This document shows positions 48,911 to 59,300 of a DNA stretch of 64,000 nt, one piece after another. The notes under the pieces are model-generated. The model saw only the letters and a program-made list of their open reading frames with translations. It had not been told where the DNA came from and did not search any database. The stretch comes from Variovorax sp. S12S4 (GTDB taxonomy: Bacteria > Pseudomonadota > Gammaproteobacteria > Burkholderiales > Burkholderiaceae_C). Location of the stretch: positions 5,247,001 to 5,311,000 of the forward strand of contig NZ_JALPKR020000002.1 in NCBI RefSeq assembly GCF_023195515.1, read 5' to 3'. Position 1 is the first letter of the stretch, and each line of letters opens with the position of its first letter. The translations under genes and the position numbers were made by a program.

Positions 48911-49102
48911 GAGGCTCGGAAAGCGTCGCTTCGCGCACGTGCGGCACGGGCGAACGACGTTGAATTTCAGGGGTGACGGGACAGTGGCCGCGAGGGGTTG
49001 GACATGGCCCCTCGGCTACAATGCATCGCAGTATAAACGGCTGCTGCCGTGTACATTCCGGGTGTTTTCAAGGCCCGCACTTCCCAATCTTGCCGAGGCT
49101 TC

Positions 49103-49693
49103 ATGAAGCACGTCGCGTTCTCCAAACTCTCCATCGCCTTTGCACTGCTCTTCAGCCTGTGGGGTTCCGCCGCGTACGCCAACGACTACGACGACGTCAA
49201 CACGCTGCTGCGCCAGGGCAAGTCGAACGAAGCGCTTGCCAAGGCCGATGCCTACATTACCGGCAAGCCGCGCGATCCGCAGATGCGCTTTCTGCGGGGC
49301 GTGATCCTCACCGAGCAAAAGAAGCAGAACGAGGCCATTGCCGCGTTCACGCAGCTGACGCAAGACTTCCCGGAACTGCCCGAGCCCTACAACAACCTGG
49401 CCGCGCTGTATGCGGCGCAGAGCAAGTTCGACCAGGCGCGCGCCGCGCTGGAACAGGCGCTCAAGCTCAACCCGAACTACGCCACCGCGCATGAAAATCT
49501 CGGCGACGTGTACGCGCGCCTGGCTGCCCAGGAGTATGTGCGTGCGCAGCAATTCGCCAGCACCAACGCCAGCGTGGCGCCCAAGCTCTCGCTGATCCGC
49601 CAGATCTTCAACCCGAAGACCGAGGCGCAAGCCGCAACGCTGCCGCCGCCCCCGGCGGAAGTTCGCAAGCCGGTCGGCCGTCCGAGCAAGTAA
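49103..49693 (+). CDS. Periplasmic TPR-repeat protein
   Basis: A 196-residue exported protein with a signal peptide (SIAFALLFSLWGSAAYA-N) and about three tetratricopeptide repeats (residues about 27-130, for example PEPYNNLAALYAAQSKFDQA and ATAHENLGDVYARLAAQEYV), then a Pro-rich C-terminal tail. TPR proteins serve as scaffolds, and this one is probably an envelope assembly or partner protein. It is divergent from cysS and is the first gene before the two isomerases. Confidence 0.9.
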   Translation: MKHVAFSKLSIAFALLFSLWGSAAYANDYDDVNTLLRQGKSNEALAKADAYITGKPRDPQMRFLRGVILTEQKKQNEAIAAFTQLTQDFPELPEPYNNLAALYAAQSKFDQARAALEQALKLNPNYATAHENLGDVYARLAAQEYVRAQQFASTNASVAPKLSLIRQIFNPKTEAQAATLPPPPAEVRKPVGRPSK

Positions 49694-49771
49694 CCGGCCG
49701 CACGTGCACCTGGCCACGGCAGCTTGCGTTGCCGGGCCCGCACCCCACATCATTCGCACACGGAGCTTTCC

Positions 49772-50377
49772 TTGACGATCCAAGCCTTGTTCAATTTCCC
49801 GTCCACGCGATTCAGCCGCCGCGGTGCGCTCGCGCTGGCCGCCGCCCTCGCCTTTGCCGGTGCCGCACACGCGCAGCAGCCCGGGCCTCGCGTGAAGCTC
49901 GCGACCTCGGCCGGCGACATCCTGGTCGAACTCGACCAGGCCAAGGCACCCAAGACGGTCGAAAACTTTCTGCAGTACGTCAACGACAAGCACTACGACG
50001 GCACGGTGTTCCACCGCGTGATCGACGGCTTCATGATCCAGGGCGGCGGCTTCACGGCCGAGATGCAACAAAAACCCACGCGTCCGCCCATCGCCCTCGA
50101 AGCCAACAATGGCCTGAAGAACGACAGGTACACCATTGCCATGGCGCGCACCGGCAACCCGAATTCGGCCACCTCGCAGTTCTTCATCAACGTGAAGAAC
50201 AACGACTCGCTCAACGCGCCCAACCCGGACGGCTACGGCTACACCGTGTTCGGCCGCGTGGTGGCCGGCACCGACGTGGTCGACAAGATCCGCGCTGTTC
50301 AAACCGGTAACAAGGGCGGCATGCAGAACGTGCCGCTCGAGCCCATCATCATCAAGTCCGCCACACTGGCGAAGTAA
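49772..50377 (+). CDS. ppiA: Periplasmic cyclophilin-type peptidyl-prolyl isomerase
   Basis: Cyclophilin of 201 residues with a cleavable signal: FSRRGALALAAALAFAGAAHA. The twin arginine in SRRGAL makes Tat export possible, though Sec is equally likely. The cyclophilin core has FHRVIDGFMIQGGGF, NSATSQFFINV and a [15 protein letters not shown] end. The start is a TTG at 49772 preceded by GGAG. An upstream frame to 49724 has no protein-like sequence. It is paired with a cytoplasmic cyclophilin just downstream. Confidence 0.92.
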   Translation: MTIQALFNFPSTRFSRRGALALAAALAFAGAAHAQQPGPRVKLATSAGDILVELDQAKAPKTVENFLQYVNDKHYDGTVFHRVIDGFMIQGGGFTAEMQQKPTRPPIALEANNGLKNDRYTIAMARTGNPNSATSQFFINVKNNDSLNAPNPDGYGYTVFGRVVAGTDVVDKIRAVQTGNKGGMQNVPLEPIIIKSATLAK

Positions 50378-50407
50378 TTTCCGAACATCCGAAAGAAGGA
50401 CTCCCTC

Positions 50408-50920
50408 ATGAGCAACCCCAAAGTCGAACTGCACATCAAGAACTACGGCGTGATCACGCTCGAGCTCGACAGCGCCAAGGCCCCCAAGTCGGCCGAGAAC
50501 TTCGTCAGCTATGTGAAGAACGGTCACTACGACAACACGGTGTTCCACCGCGTGATTCCGGGCTTCATGGTGCAAGGCGGCGGCTTCGAACCCGGCATGA
50601 AGCAAAAGCCCACGGGCGCCGAAATCGAGAACGAAGCCAACAACGGCCTCAAGAACGACAACTACACCGTTGCCATGGCCCGCACGAGCGCCCCGCACTC
50701 GGCCACCGCCCAGTTCTTCATCAACGTGGCCGACAACGGCTTCCTGAACCACACCGCTCCCTCGGCCCAAGGCTGGGGCTACGCGGTGTTCGGCAAGGTC
50801 ACCAGCGGCACCGATGTCGTCGACAAGATCAAGGCCGTGAAAACGGGCCGCAAGGGCTTCCATGACGACGTGCCGCTCGAAGACGTCGTGATCGAAAAGG
50901 CTGTCGTCGTCTCCGAATAA
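50408..50920 (+). CDS. ppiB: Cytoplasmic cyclophilin-type peptidyl-prolyl isomerase
   Basis: Cyclophilin of 170 residues without signal peptide, with the active-site segments [15 protein letters not shown] and [13 protein letters not shown] and a [15 protein letters not shown] end. It is about 60 percent like the preceding ppiA core by eye, so the pair probably arose by duplication. AAGGA precedes the ATG. Confidence 0.95.
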   Translation: MSNPKVELHIKNYGVITLELDSAKAPKSAENFVSYVKNGHYDNTVFHRVIPGFMVQGGGFEPGMKQKPTGAEIENEANNGLKNDNYTVAMARTSAPHSATAQFFINVADNGFLNHTAPSAQGWGYAVFGKVTSGTDVVDKIKAVKTGRKGFHDDVPLEDVVIEKAVVVSE

Positions 50921-50954
50921 CGATCGGCAAGAGCAGGCGGGGCGCGACAGCGGC

Positions 50955-51725
50955 ATGGCGGCAAATCCGGCTTTCAAGGAGCTGCTCGCCCCGCCCACGT
51001 GGCGCACCGTCGACCTCATTTCCGACCTGCATCTGCAGGCCGGCGAGCCCGCCACCTTCGAGGCTTGGCAGGGCTATTTGCAGACCACACCGGCCGATGC
51101 GCTGATCATCCTCGGCGACCTGTTTGAAGTGTGGGTGGGCGACGATGCCGCCGCCCCGCCCGGCTTCGAGGCGCAGTGCGCCGAGCTGCTGCGCCGCACG
51201 GCCGAACGGTTGCCGGTGTACTTCATGCACGGCAACCGCGACTTCCTCGTGGGCCCGGCGCTGGCGGCGCAATGCGGCTTCACGCTGCTGGACGACCCCA
51301 CGGTGCTGGTGCTGCACGGCGAACGCTGGCTGCTGAGCCACGGCGACATTCTTTGCCTGGACGATACCGACTACCTCAAGTTTCGCGCCCAGGTGCGCAC
51401 GCCCGAATGGCAGGCCGCGTTCCTGGCCAGGCCGCTGGCCGAGCGCCGGGCGCTCGCACGATCGATGCGTACGCAAAGCGAAGACCGCAAGCGCGACCCG
51501 TCGGCGCTCTGGGCCGATGTGGATGGCGGTGCAGCACGCCAATGGCTTGGGCAGGGCGCGCGCGCACGCTGGTGCACGGCCACACGCACCGGCCCGCCGA
51601 CCACGACCTGGGCGAGGGCCTCAAGCGCATGGTGCTGAGCGACTGGGACGCGGCGGCCCATCCGCCGCGCCGCGCAGCTGCTGTGCCTTTCACCCGCCGG
51701 CGCGCAACGCGTCGATCTGCGCTAA
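50955..51725 (+). CDS. lpxH: UDP-2,3-diacylglucosamine diphosphatase, two compensating frameshifts
   Basis: Manganese-dependent calcineurin-like enzyme of lipid A synthesis. Metal-binding motifs ISDLHL (D24, H26), LGDLFEVW, MHGNRDFLVG and LLSHGD lie in the first frame. The essential LVHGHTHRPADHDL and LSDWDAAAHPPR then appear in a second frame. The tail QLLCLSPAGAQRVDLR returns to the first, ending TAA 51723-51725, eight bases before mtfA. The first shift needs one more base near 51554-51566 (G3 and a GC repeat), and the second one fewer base near 51662-51675. Repair gives about 256 residues, the usual length. Confidence 0.88.
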
Positions 51726-51733
51726 CCACCGCA

Positions 51734-52525
51734 ATGTTCAAGTGGCTGCGCCGGTTGCGCGCCCTGCCCCCGATTCCGGAGGCTGCCTGGCAGGCGACGC
51801 TCGAGCGCTATGCCTTTCTGGGCGAATTGCCTCACGCCGCACAACAGCGTCTGCGCACCCTCACCGCCGAATTCCTGCGCGACAAGGAATTCCATGGCAC
51901 GCAGGGCTTCGTCATTACCGACGAGGTCGCGCTGGCGATTGCCGCGCAGGCGGTGCTGCCGGTTCTGAACCTGAAGGGCGGCCTGGACTGGTACGACGAT
52001 TTTGTCGGCATCGTGGTGCATCCGTCGGAGGTCGTTGCGCGGCGCAAGATCGTCGACGAAGCGCAGGTGGTGCACGAATACGACGAGGTGGTGGCCGGCG
52101 AGGCCATGGATCGCGGCCCGGTAATGCTGAGCTGGCAGGACGTTCTCGCCAGCGGCATCACCACGGGCGGCGGCTACAACGTCGTGATTCACGAGTTCGC
52201 CCACAAGATCGACATGCGCGCAGGCGATGCCGACGGCTGCCCGCCGCTGCCGCCGGGCTTTGCGGGCAAGAAGAGCGCACGCGAGGCTCGCGCCGCCTGG
52301 CTCGCGGTGCTGCAGCCCGCGTACGAAGACTTTCGCGAGAAGACGATCCTTGCCGACCGCTTCGGCGCCGAGCCGCCATGGCTCGACGACTATGGCGCGA
52401 CATCGATCAGCGAGTTCTTCGCAGTGGCCTGCGAGGCCTACTTCGTGAACCGTCCGAACTTCGCGCGGGACTTCCCCGCGGTGGTGGCGCTGTTCGATGA
52501 ATTCTTTCTTCCTAAACAGGGCTGA
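51734..52525 (+). CDS. mtfA: Zinc peptidase MtfA (Mlc titration factor family)
   Basis: M90-family metallopeptidase of 263 residues with the zinc site HEFAH (153-157) in NVVIHEFAHKIDMRAG, a downstream Glu near ATSISEFFAVACEAYF, and an N-terminal LRDKEFHGTQGFVITDEVAL typical of the family. In enteric bacteria MtfA binds the sugar regulator Mlc. No Mlc is visible here. It follows lpxH by eight bases. Confidence 0.93.
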   Translation: MFKWLRRLRALPPIPEAAWQATLERYAFLGELPHAAQQRLRTLTAEFLRDKEFHGTQGFVITDEVALAIAAQAVLPVLNLKGGLDWYDDFVGIVVHPSEVVARRKIVDEAQVVHEYDEVVAGEAMDRGPVMLSWQDVLASGITTGGGYNVVIHEFAHKIDMRAGDADGCPPLPPGFAGKKSAREARAAWLAVLQPAYEDFREKTILADRFGAEPPWLDDYGATSISEFFAVACEAYFVNRPNFARDFPAVVALFDEFFLPKQG

Positions 52526-52549
52526 TCGCCCGCCAATTCTTCATTCTTT

Positions 52550-52566
52550 GCTACCTATTCAGTAGC
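52550..52566. repeat. Small inverted repeat GCTAC-N7-GTAGC
   Basis: A short palindrome in the 94-base gap after mtfA, of the GCTAnnnnnnnTAGC type that recurs in intergenic regions of Comamonadaceae (recalled, not checked). A second stem, CGGTG with CACCG followed by AAAAA, follows at about 52584-52609. Confidence 0.4.
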
Positions 52567-52619
52567 AGTTTGCCCCTTAACATCGGTGGGTTATCAACTC
52601 ACCGAAAAAGGTCAACAAC

Positions 52620-53216
52620 ATGAGGGATTGGTTCTATCAGCTCACGGGCAAGGCATGGATCGCGCTGCTCTTCGGCATCGGCATCCTGGGCTGGGCAGCC
52701 TATGCGCAGTTCAAGGCGGGCGCCGACACGCACGGCACTGCGGTGGAAGACCTGGTCGCCAAGAGCGGCACGATCGTCAGCGGCAGCGAGATCACCGAGA
52801 CGACCAAGCGCCGCCGCGGCGGCACCACGACGCGCCACTACTTCGTGCTCGACGCGAAGCTCGCCGACGGCAGCATCGAGAAATGGCGCGTCGACCATGC
52901 CATCGGCCGGAGCAAGGTCGAGCCGCTGATCGACGAAGGCATCGAAGTGCGCATCGATCCCTCGGACAACAACCTCGTGTACGAGGCCAAGCTCAAGGGC
53001 AAACCGGTGGTCGCGCTCGCCGACGTACAGAAGATCATGGAGAACAAGGACAAGGTCGCAGCATCGATGGCCACGGACAAGATCACGCTGATCGTCGGCG
53101 CCGTCGCCCTGCTGCTGGGCATCGGCGGGCTGTTCGTCCGGCGCCGGATGGCGAGCGGCCATGCGGCCGAGCAGGCGGCCACGGTCCAGACGCCCATGAT
53201 CGGCGAGAAAGTCTGA
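52620..53216 (+). CDS. Membrane protein with two helices, DUF3592-like
   Basis: A 198-residue protein with an N-terminal membrane helix (WIALLFGIGILGWAAYAQF) and a C-terminal one (ITLIVGAVALLLGIGGLFV) flanking a domain of about 120 residues. The middle has a basic RRRGG patch and a beta-rich pattern (TTTRHYFVLDAKLADGSIEK, VRIDPSDNNLVYEAKLKG) like DUF3592 proteins. Function unknown. It may be topologically simple, with the loop outside. Confidence 0.85.
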   Translation: MRDWFYQLTGKAWIALLFGIGILGWAAYAQFKAGADTHGTAVEDLVAKSGTIVSGSEITETTKRRRGGTTTRHYFVLDAKLADGSIEKWRVDHAIGRSKVEPLIDEGIEVRIDPSDNNLVYEAKLKGKPVVALADVQKIMENKDKVAASMATDKITLIVGAVALLLGIGGLFVRRRMASGHAAEQAATVQTPMIGEKV

Positions 53217-53241
53217 TCCACGCGATTTCATCGCACCCATG

Positions 53242-53266
53242 AAAAAGGCGCCCGGGGCGCCTTTTT
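53242..53266. terminator. Bidirectional rho-independent terminator
   Basis: AAAAA-GGCGCC-CGG-GGCGCC-TTTTT: a perfect 6-base stem with A and T runs on both sides. It serves both the plus-strand membrane protein gene and the converging DUF349 gene. Confidence 0.92.
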
Positions 53267-53306
53267 CATGCATGGCCGTCAGGCGGTGCGGCGGCGGGTG
53301 CGCACC

Positions 53307-56164
53307 TTACTTGCGCAGCAGCGCCTTCAGCGCGTTCTGCAGGCGGCGTGCGCTGGCTGCATCGTGCGCGGCAGCCAGCACCTTGCCGGCGTCTTGGCCC
53401 CAGGTTTGCGCCGGCGGGGATCGCCACGCTTCGTCAGCAGCTTGAGCTGCAGCGCACGGCGTGCGTCGAGCTGCTCGGCAGGCGTCGGCACTTCGGCGGC
53501 CATTTCAAGGCGCAGCAGCGCTTCGGCGGCTTCATCGGGTGCGGCCTTGGGCGCCGAACCGATGGCCTGAGACCAGCCGGTACGCACCGCGGGCGTTACC
53601 GCGCGGCCCAGCTCCTGAACGCTGGGCAGCTTGGACGCGTCGCGCTGCTCCCATGCGCCGAGCACTTGCGTGAGCGCTTCGCCGTGGGCCTGGGCCGCCA
53701 GCTTGCGCAGCGCCATGTCCGCACGCTCGAGGGCTTCGCGCTGCGCGCGGAAGGCCGCGTCGCCGAGCCGCGGACCACGGTCTTCGAAGCGCGGCGGACG
53801 GTCGCCGAAGCGTCCGGCCGGTGCACCGCGATCGCCGCGGTCGCCACGTCCATCAGCGCGAGGTGCCCCGCGCTCGCCAGGACGACCAGGGCCGCCCGGG
53901 CCCGGACGGGCGCCATCGCGCCGGTCGCCGAACCTGCCGCCTGTACGGGCTGCCGGGGCCGCTTCGGCCTTCTTGTTGCCGGGCCGGTCGTCGCCGCGCA
54001 CGGCAACCACCGGCTTGGGAGCCGGCTTCGGCGGTGCGGGCGGGGCCTTGGCTTCTTCGGCCGCAGCAGGCTCGCTGCCTTCGTGTGCAGCGCTATCGGC
54101 TCGCGCCGATGCATCTGCACCGTCGGCAGGGGCTACCAGATCGGGATTGGCAGCAGGTGCCGATTCGGCGCGCGTGCCCGGCAAGGCTTCCGCGTCGCTC
54201 GAGCCCGGGGCCTGTTCGGCGCTCTCGCCGAATTCGGCCGCGGCCTGCCCGGGTGCGACCACCTCGGTAGCGCCGACCGAAGGTCCGTCGCTGGAGGCCG
54301 CGGGTGCCGGTGGGGGCGCCTCGCCGCGCAGCGCGGCTTCGAGCCGGGCGATGGCGGCACGAATCTTCTGCACGTCGCCGCCGGCATTGGCAGCGTCAAG
54401 CGCCTTGGACGCCTCGAGCACATGGCGGTCGTGTTCGCTCATTGCGGTCGCGGACTTCTCGCGCTCCGCCGTCTTGCGATTGAAGGCTTCGTCGATGGGT
54501 GCGCGGAACGCGTCCCACAGCTTCTGTTCGTGGCGGCGGTCGAGCGGCACGCTCTGGGCCTCCGCCTGCCAGCGCTGCTGCAGCGCCTTGACGGCATCGA
54601 TGCGCAGCATGGGCTGGGCGCCCAACTCGGCGGCCTCGGCGATCATGGCCTGGCGTCGTTCGATGCTGGCCTTTTGCGCCGTCTCGAAAGGTGCGCGCGC
54701 GGCGCCGAATGCTTCGTTCCACTGCGGCTGCAGCTCGGCGAAGACCTTCTCGCCCACGTGGCCGGCATCGCGCCAGCGGTCGGCAAACTGGTGCAGCGCG
54801 CGGTTGTGCGCCTTCAGGTCGGAGGGGGTGGCATGCTCGGCCGCCCAGGCCTTGACCTCTTCGATCAGCGCCACGCGGTGGGCGCGGTGCTCGGCCGCAT
54901 CGGCGCGAACCTTTTCGAGCCAGGCTTCGACCACCTTGTGGGCTTCGTTGCAGGCTTCGTCGAAGCGCTTCCACAGCGCATGGTTGGGCACGCCGCCCTG
55001 GTCGGCCTGCTTCCACTGGTCGCGCAGCGACCGCAGCGTTTCCTGCATCTTGCGGCCGCCGAGGGCCTGGCCTTCGGGGCGCTTGAGCAGGCCCTCAGCC
55101 TTGGCAACGAGGTCTTCGCGCACCTTGTCGGCGCTCCAGCGCTGCCAGCCTTCGAGTTCGCCGGCCGCCACCAGCGCCGCATGCACGCGTGCTTCGAGCG
55201 GGGCATCGACAAGCTTGCCATGTTCCTTCAGCACCGCGCGCAGCGCAGCGGCCGCACCGGCGCTGGCCTTGCCGTGGCCTTCGGCGGTTTCCTGCTCGAG
55301 CTTGGCAAGGGCCGCTTGCACGGCGTCTTGCGCGGCTGCGCGCACTGCGGGGTCGACCTTGGGTGCGGCCGGCTTGGCGGGCGCGGCCTTGGGCGCCACT
55401 ACTTCACCGCGCGCCGCGCGCAGCTCGTCGGCCCACACGGGCACCGGCGGCAGGGGCGCCGCGGAGTCTGCAGCCGCGGCTTGCGCCTGGGCCAACGCCG
55501 CATGGAACGCATCGGACACGACCAGCAATTGGGCCTTCGACGATTCGAGCTGCGGGGCAAACCTCGCGTCCAGGCTGGTCCAGTTTGCATCGGCCGTGAT
55601 GTCGGCAGCCTGTTGCTGCCAATGGGTCACGTCGGCACGCAGCGATTCTTCGGCGGCCTGGGCGTCCTGCCAGCCCTTGGTCGAGAGCACTTCGAAGCGC
55701 TGCGCGAGCAGCACGGCGGCTTCGCGGTGCACTTGGGCACGGTGCTGCAGGTCTTCGATGCCCTTCACGCGCTCGGCGAGTTGCACCTTGAAACCAGCCA
55801 GCGGCTCGCGCGACAGCGGCGCGCCGGCCTTGGCGGCATCGCGCTGCCAGGCGAGCGCATCGGCAATGTTGAGCTTGGACTGGCCCAGCAACGCCTCGGC
55901 CTTTTGCGCCCATTCGGCGGCAATGGCTTCCTGGCCCTTGGCCCGCTTGAGTTCGTCGAGCTTTTCGCGCAAGAGGCGCGCCGCGCCCTTGTCGCGGCCG
56001 CTCAGCTCCTTGAAGACTTCCTGCATCTGCTCGGGCGCGGGGTTGCCCGCGAGCCAGTCGCGGATGCGCGCGGCGCGCTCGCCCGAGGTTGGCGCGGTGA
56101 AGGCGCCGCCGGTGAGCGTGTCGAGGGCCTGGAGGTCGTGTGGCTTGGAAGAAGTAGAGGTCAC
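53307..56164 (-). CDS. DUF349 repeat protein with RGG-rich linker, C-terminal frameshift
   Basis: A protein of about 952 residues with several DUF349 helical repeats in the first two-thirds (for example LRDQWKQADQGGVPNHALW and RWRDAGHVGEKVFAELQPQW). An Ala/Pro-rich spacer then leads to a low-complexity Arg-Gly-Asp stretch (DRRDGARPGPGGPGRPGERG region), followed by a short helical C-terminal domain. DUF349 proteins are thought to bind nucleic acids, and the RGG-like part fits RNA binding. The GTG at 56164 is my start. One missing C at the G4 run 53416-53419 shifts the last 40 codons. The repaired end is ARRLQNALKALLRK with stop at 53307. Fairly sure of family, unsure of function. Confidence 0.85.
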
Positions 56165-56354
56165 TTGCGCGAGATCGTTGTCTGAAGAGAGAAAGCGAAG
56201 GCGCCGGCAAAGGCCGGCGCACATCGACATTTTCACCCAGTTGTGGCGGGCGGTTGAATTCCATGCCGGGACAGCAGCCAAATAGCTGCCGGAAGGCCCG
56301 GGCGGCGGCCTACATATATAGCGGGCCGGCGCAAAAAACCAAGTGCTCTTCTGC

Positions 56355-59300
56355 CTACTTCATGGCCAGGTTGAGTTCGGCGCCCGGTTTCCAGTCGGCA
56401 CCGCTTGCCTTGGTTTTCACGGCGCCAAGGAACAGGCGCTCGCTCGGAAGCTTTTGCGCCAGGAGGTAGTCGCGCACCACGGCGCCGCGCTCCACGGCCA
56501 GTTGCCGCATCGACTCTTCATCGACCGGAATGCTCGTGATCAGCAGGTTTTCCATTTCCTTCACCGGCAGGTCCTTGGCCAGCCCGACCATGTTGCGCGG
56601 CTTGGTGATGTCGGCGCGCTTGTACACGGCGGTCAGGAGTTCGGGGTATTCGGCATCGGTGACCGGCGGCACGTCGGTGCCCGCCTGGCCGCCACGCACG
56701 GCCGCACGCCGCTTCTCGGCCTGGGCCAGTTGGCGCAGGCGCTGGCGCTGGTAGGCATCGCGCTCCTGCTCGAGGCTGGAAGTGCCGACCACCGTCATCT
56801 GGAGGGTCGGACGCTCCGTCAAGGCCTTGGCGACCTTGTCCAGGCTTTCCTTGGCGCTCGCGCTGAGCACCGAACTGCCAGGTTCGAAGGTGACGGTACT
56901 CGATTCGCCGCTGCCCCCGCCGAGCCCACCGGTCAGCAGGCTGAACGGCGATGTCGCCGCCTTGACAATGAGGTTGACGATCGCCTTGAAGATCAGCGGG
57001 CCGATGCTGAACTGCGGATCGTTGAGCGAACCGCGCAGCGGCAGGTCGACGTCGATCACGCCGTTGCGGTCGGCCAGCAGAGCCACCGCCAGCCGCACTG
57101 GCAGGCTGTTGGGTGCGCCCTGCACTTCGTCGCCGAACTGCAGCTGGTTGAGCACCAGCTTGTTGGTGGCCGTGAGCTGGCCGTCGGCCGCAATCTTGTA
57201 GTTGACGTCCATGCTCATCTTGCCGCGCTCGATGCCATGGCCCGAATAGCGCACCGAATAGGGCGACAGCGGCGCCAAGTCGAGATCCCGCATCTTGGCC
57301 GTAATGTCGAGCTCGAGCGGCTTGGCCAGCGGATTGAGCTTGCCGGTGATTTCCAGCGCCGCCGTCTGCTGCGCCTTGCCGCGCAATTCCAGGTCCGCCA
57401 GCGCCGGACGGCCGCTCTCGCCCTTCGGCGGATTCGACGAGAAGGAACTGAGCTTGCCGGTCAATTCGCTCAGGTCGGCCGAGTAGTTGGGCTTGACGAA
57501 CAGGTCAGTGAAGTCGATGCGCCCGTTGACCAGGCTCATCGGGCCGAAGTTGATGACCGGCTTGGGCCCGGTGTCGGCTTCAGCCTGCGCCGTTGCAACA
57601 GGCGCCGAAGCCGGCCTGGCCGGCTCGGGGCTGCCGCCGACCATGGCTTCGGCCGACGCCGGGGCGCCGCCGGACTGCGGCAGGGGCGCCGTGGTGGTGC
57701 TGGTTCCGCCCAGGCTCCTGCGGGTCTTTGCCTCGGCACTGGTTGCCGCCGCGGCATTGCCTTCCGCCTCACCCTTCTTGGTCAGGTTCAGCAGGTTCAG
57801 CCGCCCGGTGGGGTCGACGATCACACGGGCAAAAAAGTCGGTCAGGGTGGTTTCGCGCACGTCCACCGCCGGCGGCGCGTTGGGCGCCATGCTCACCTGC
57901 AGGCCGCGCAGGCTCAGCGTCTTCCAGCTCAGCAGCTGGTTGGTGTTGCGGTCGAAACCGGGCGACTGGGTCAGCGAGATGCTGTTGGCGCGGAAATCGT
58001 CGAGCGCGGTGTCTCCGGCCAGCTTCAGCGTCATGCCGGCCGGTGCGCTTGCATAGCGCACGGTGCCGCGATAGCTCGCGAACGCGCGGCGGATGTCCAC
58101 ATTGAGGGCATCCGCGTAGTAGGCCTTGAAGGCATGGGCGGGAAACGACGCCACTTCGAGCCGGCCTTCGGCCGAAAGCGGCTTCAGCACCACATGGCCC
58201 TTGTAGTCGAAGCGGCCCGGCTCGGCCCGCCGCGAGCCGATGCGTCCTGAAATCTGCAGCGGCGACACCGTGCTGGTCTCGGGCGCGACCTTCTGCGCGT
58301 TCAGGTTGAGCGCCGTGATCTCGACCGCCACAGGCGTTGCGCTGGCCTTGTCCGCATATGAAAGCGTGCCGTTGTCGACCGCGAGCGTGCCGATGGTCAA
58401 TGCCCACGGCTTGGTGTTGGCGCCCGGCGCTGCGGCCGCCGACCCGGCGCCCGCGGGCTTGGGCGCGGCCACCTTGGCCTCTGCCGCCGCGCCGCCGGCG
58501 GGCGTCTTCAACCAACGCTCGAACATCCAGCGCTTTTCGCTGTCGCGTTCTATATGTACCTTCGGGTTGGTGGCGGTGAACGAGGCCACGTTCAGCGTGT
58601 GCTTCGTCATGTCGACCTCGGCGTCGACCAGTTCGAAGCGGCCGACGCTCGCCAGGGCGGTCTTCGCCTGGGTGAGCGCCAGGCCGTCGGCGGCGAGGCG
58701 CCGGGCCTTGAACTTGAGGTCGGGCTGGGCCCAGGCGATGTCGATCTGTCCGCTGAGCTTGCCGTCGAGCGTCGGCTCCAGGCTTTGCGCCAGATAAGGA
58801 GCCGCCAGCGACAGCGGCAGCGCCTCGACTTCTGTCTCTACGTTGGCCGCCTTGTCGGTGGCGTTGCCCTTGAACTTGAGCGTTGCGCCCGCTACGGCGG
58901 TGCTGCCGTTGAACTGGGCCGGCTTTTCCATGGGCCAAGTCACGCCGGTCACATCGAGGCCGAGCGCGCTCAGGTCGACCACCGCTGCAGGCTTGACGGT
59001 TTCGTCGCGCCAGCCGATGCGCCCGCCGCTGAGCGAGAGCTTGTCGACCTGGACCTTGAGCTTCGGTTTTTCAGGTGCCTTGCCGGCCGGAGCACTTGCC
59101 GCGGCAGCGGGAGCGGCGGCTACTTTTTCGGCAGCCCCGGTGGCCGGATCGGTGGCCAGCAGGTTGAGCTGGCCCTTCGCATCGCGGGCGACCGCAAGCT
59201 GCGGACTGGAGAGCGCAACTTCGCTCAGGTGGAATACCGATTCCAGCGGGCGCACGTCGGCCAGCGCCAGCTTGAGCGACTCGAACGCCAGCAAGTCGCG

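Noticed and set aside
48911..49102. Promoter with TACAAT before the TPR gene
   Set aside because: A -10-like hexamer exists, but the only -35-like hexamer is about 13 bases away, too close, so I do not list it.
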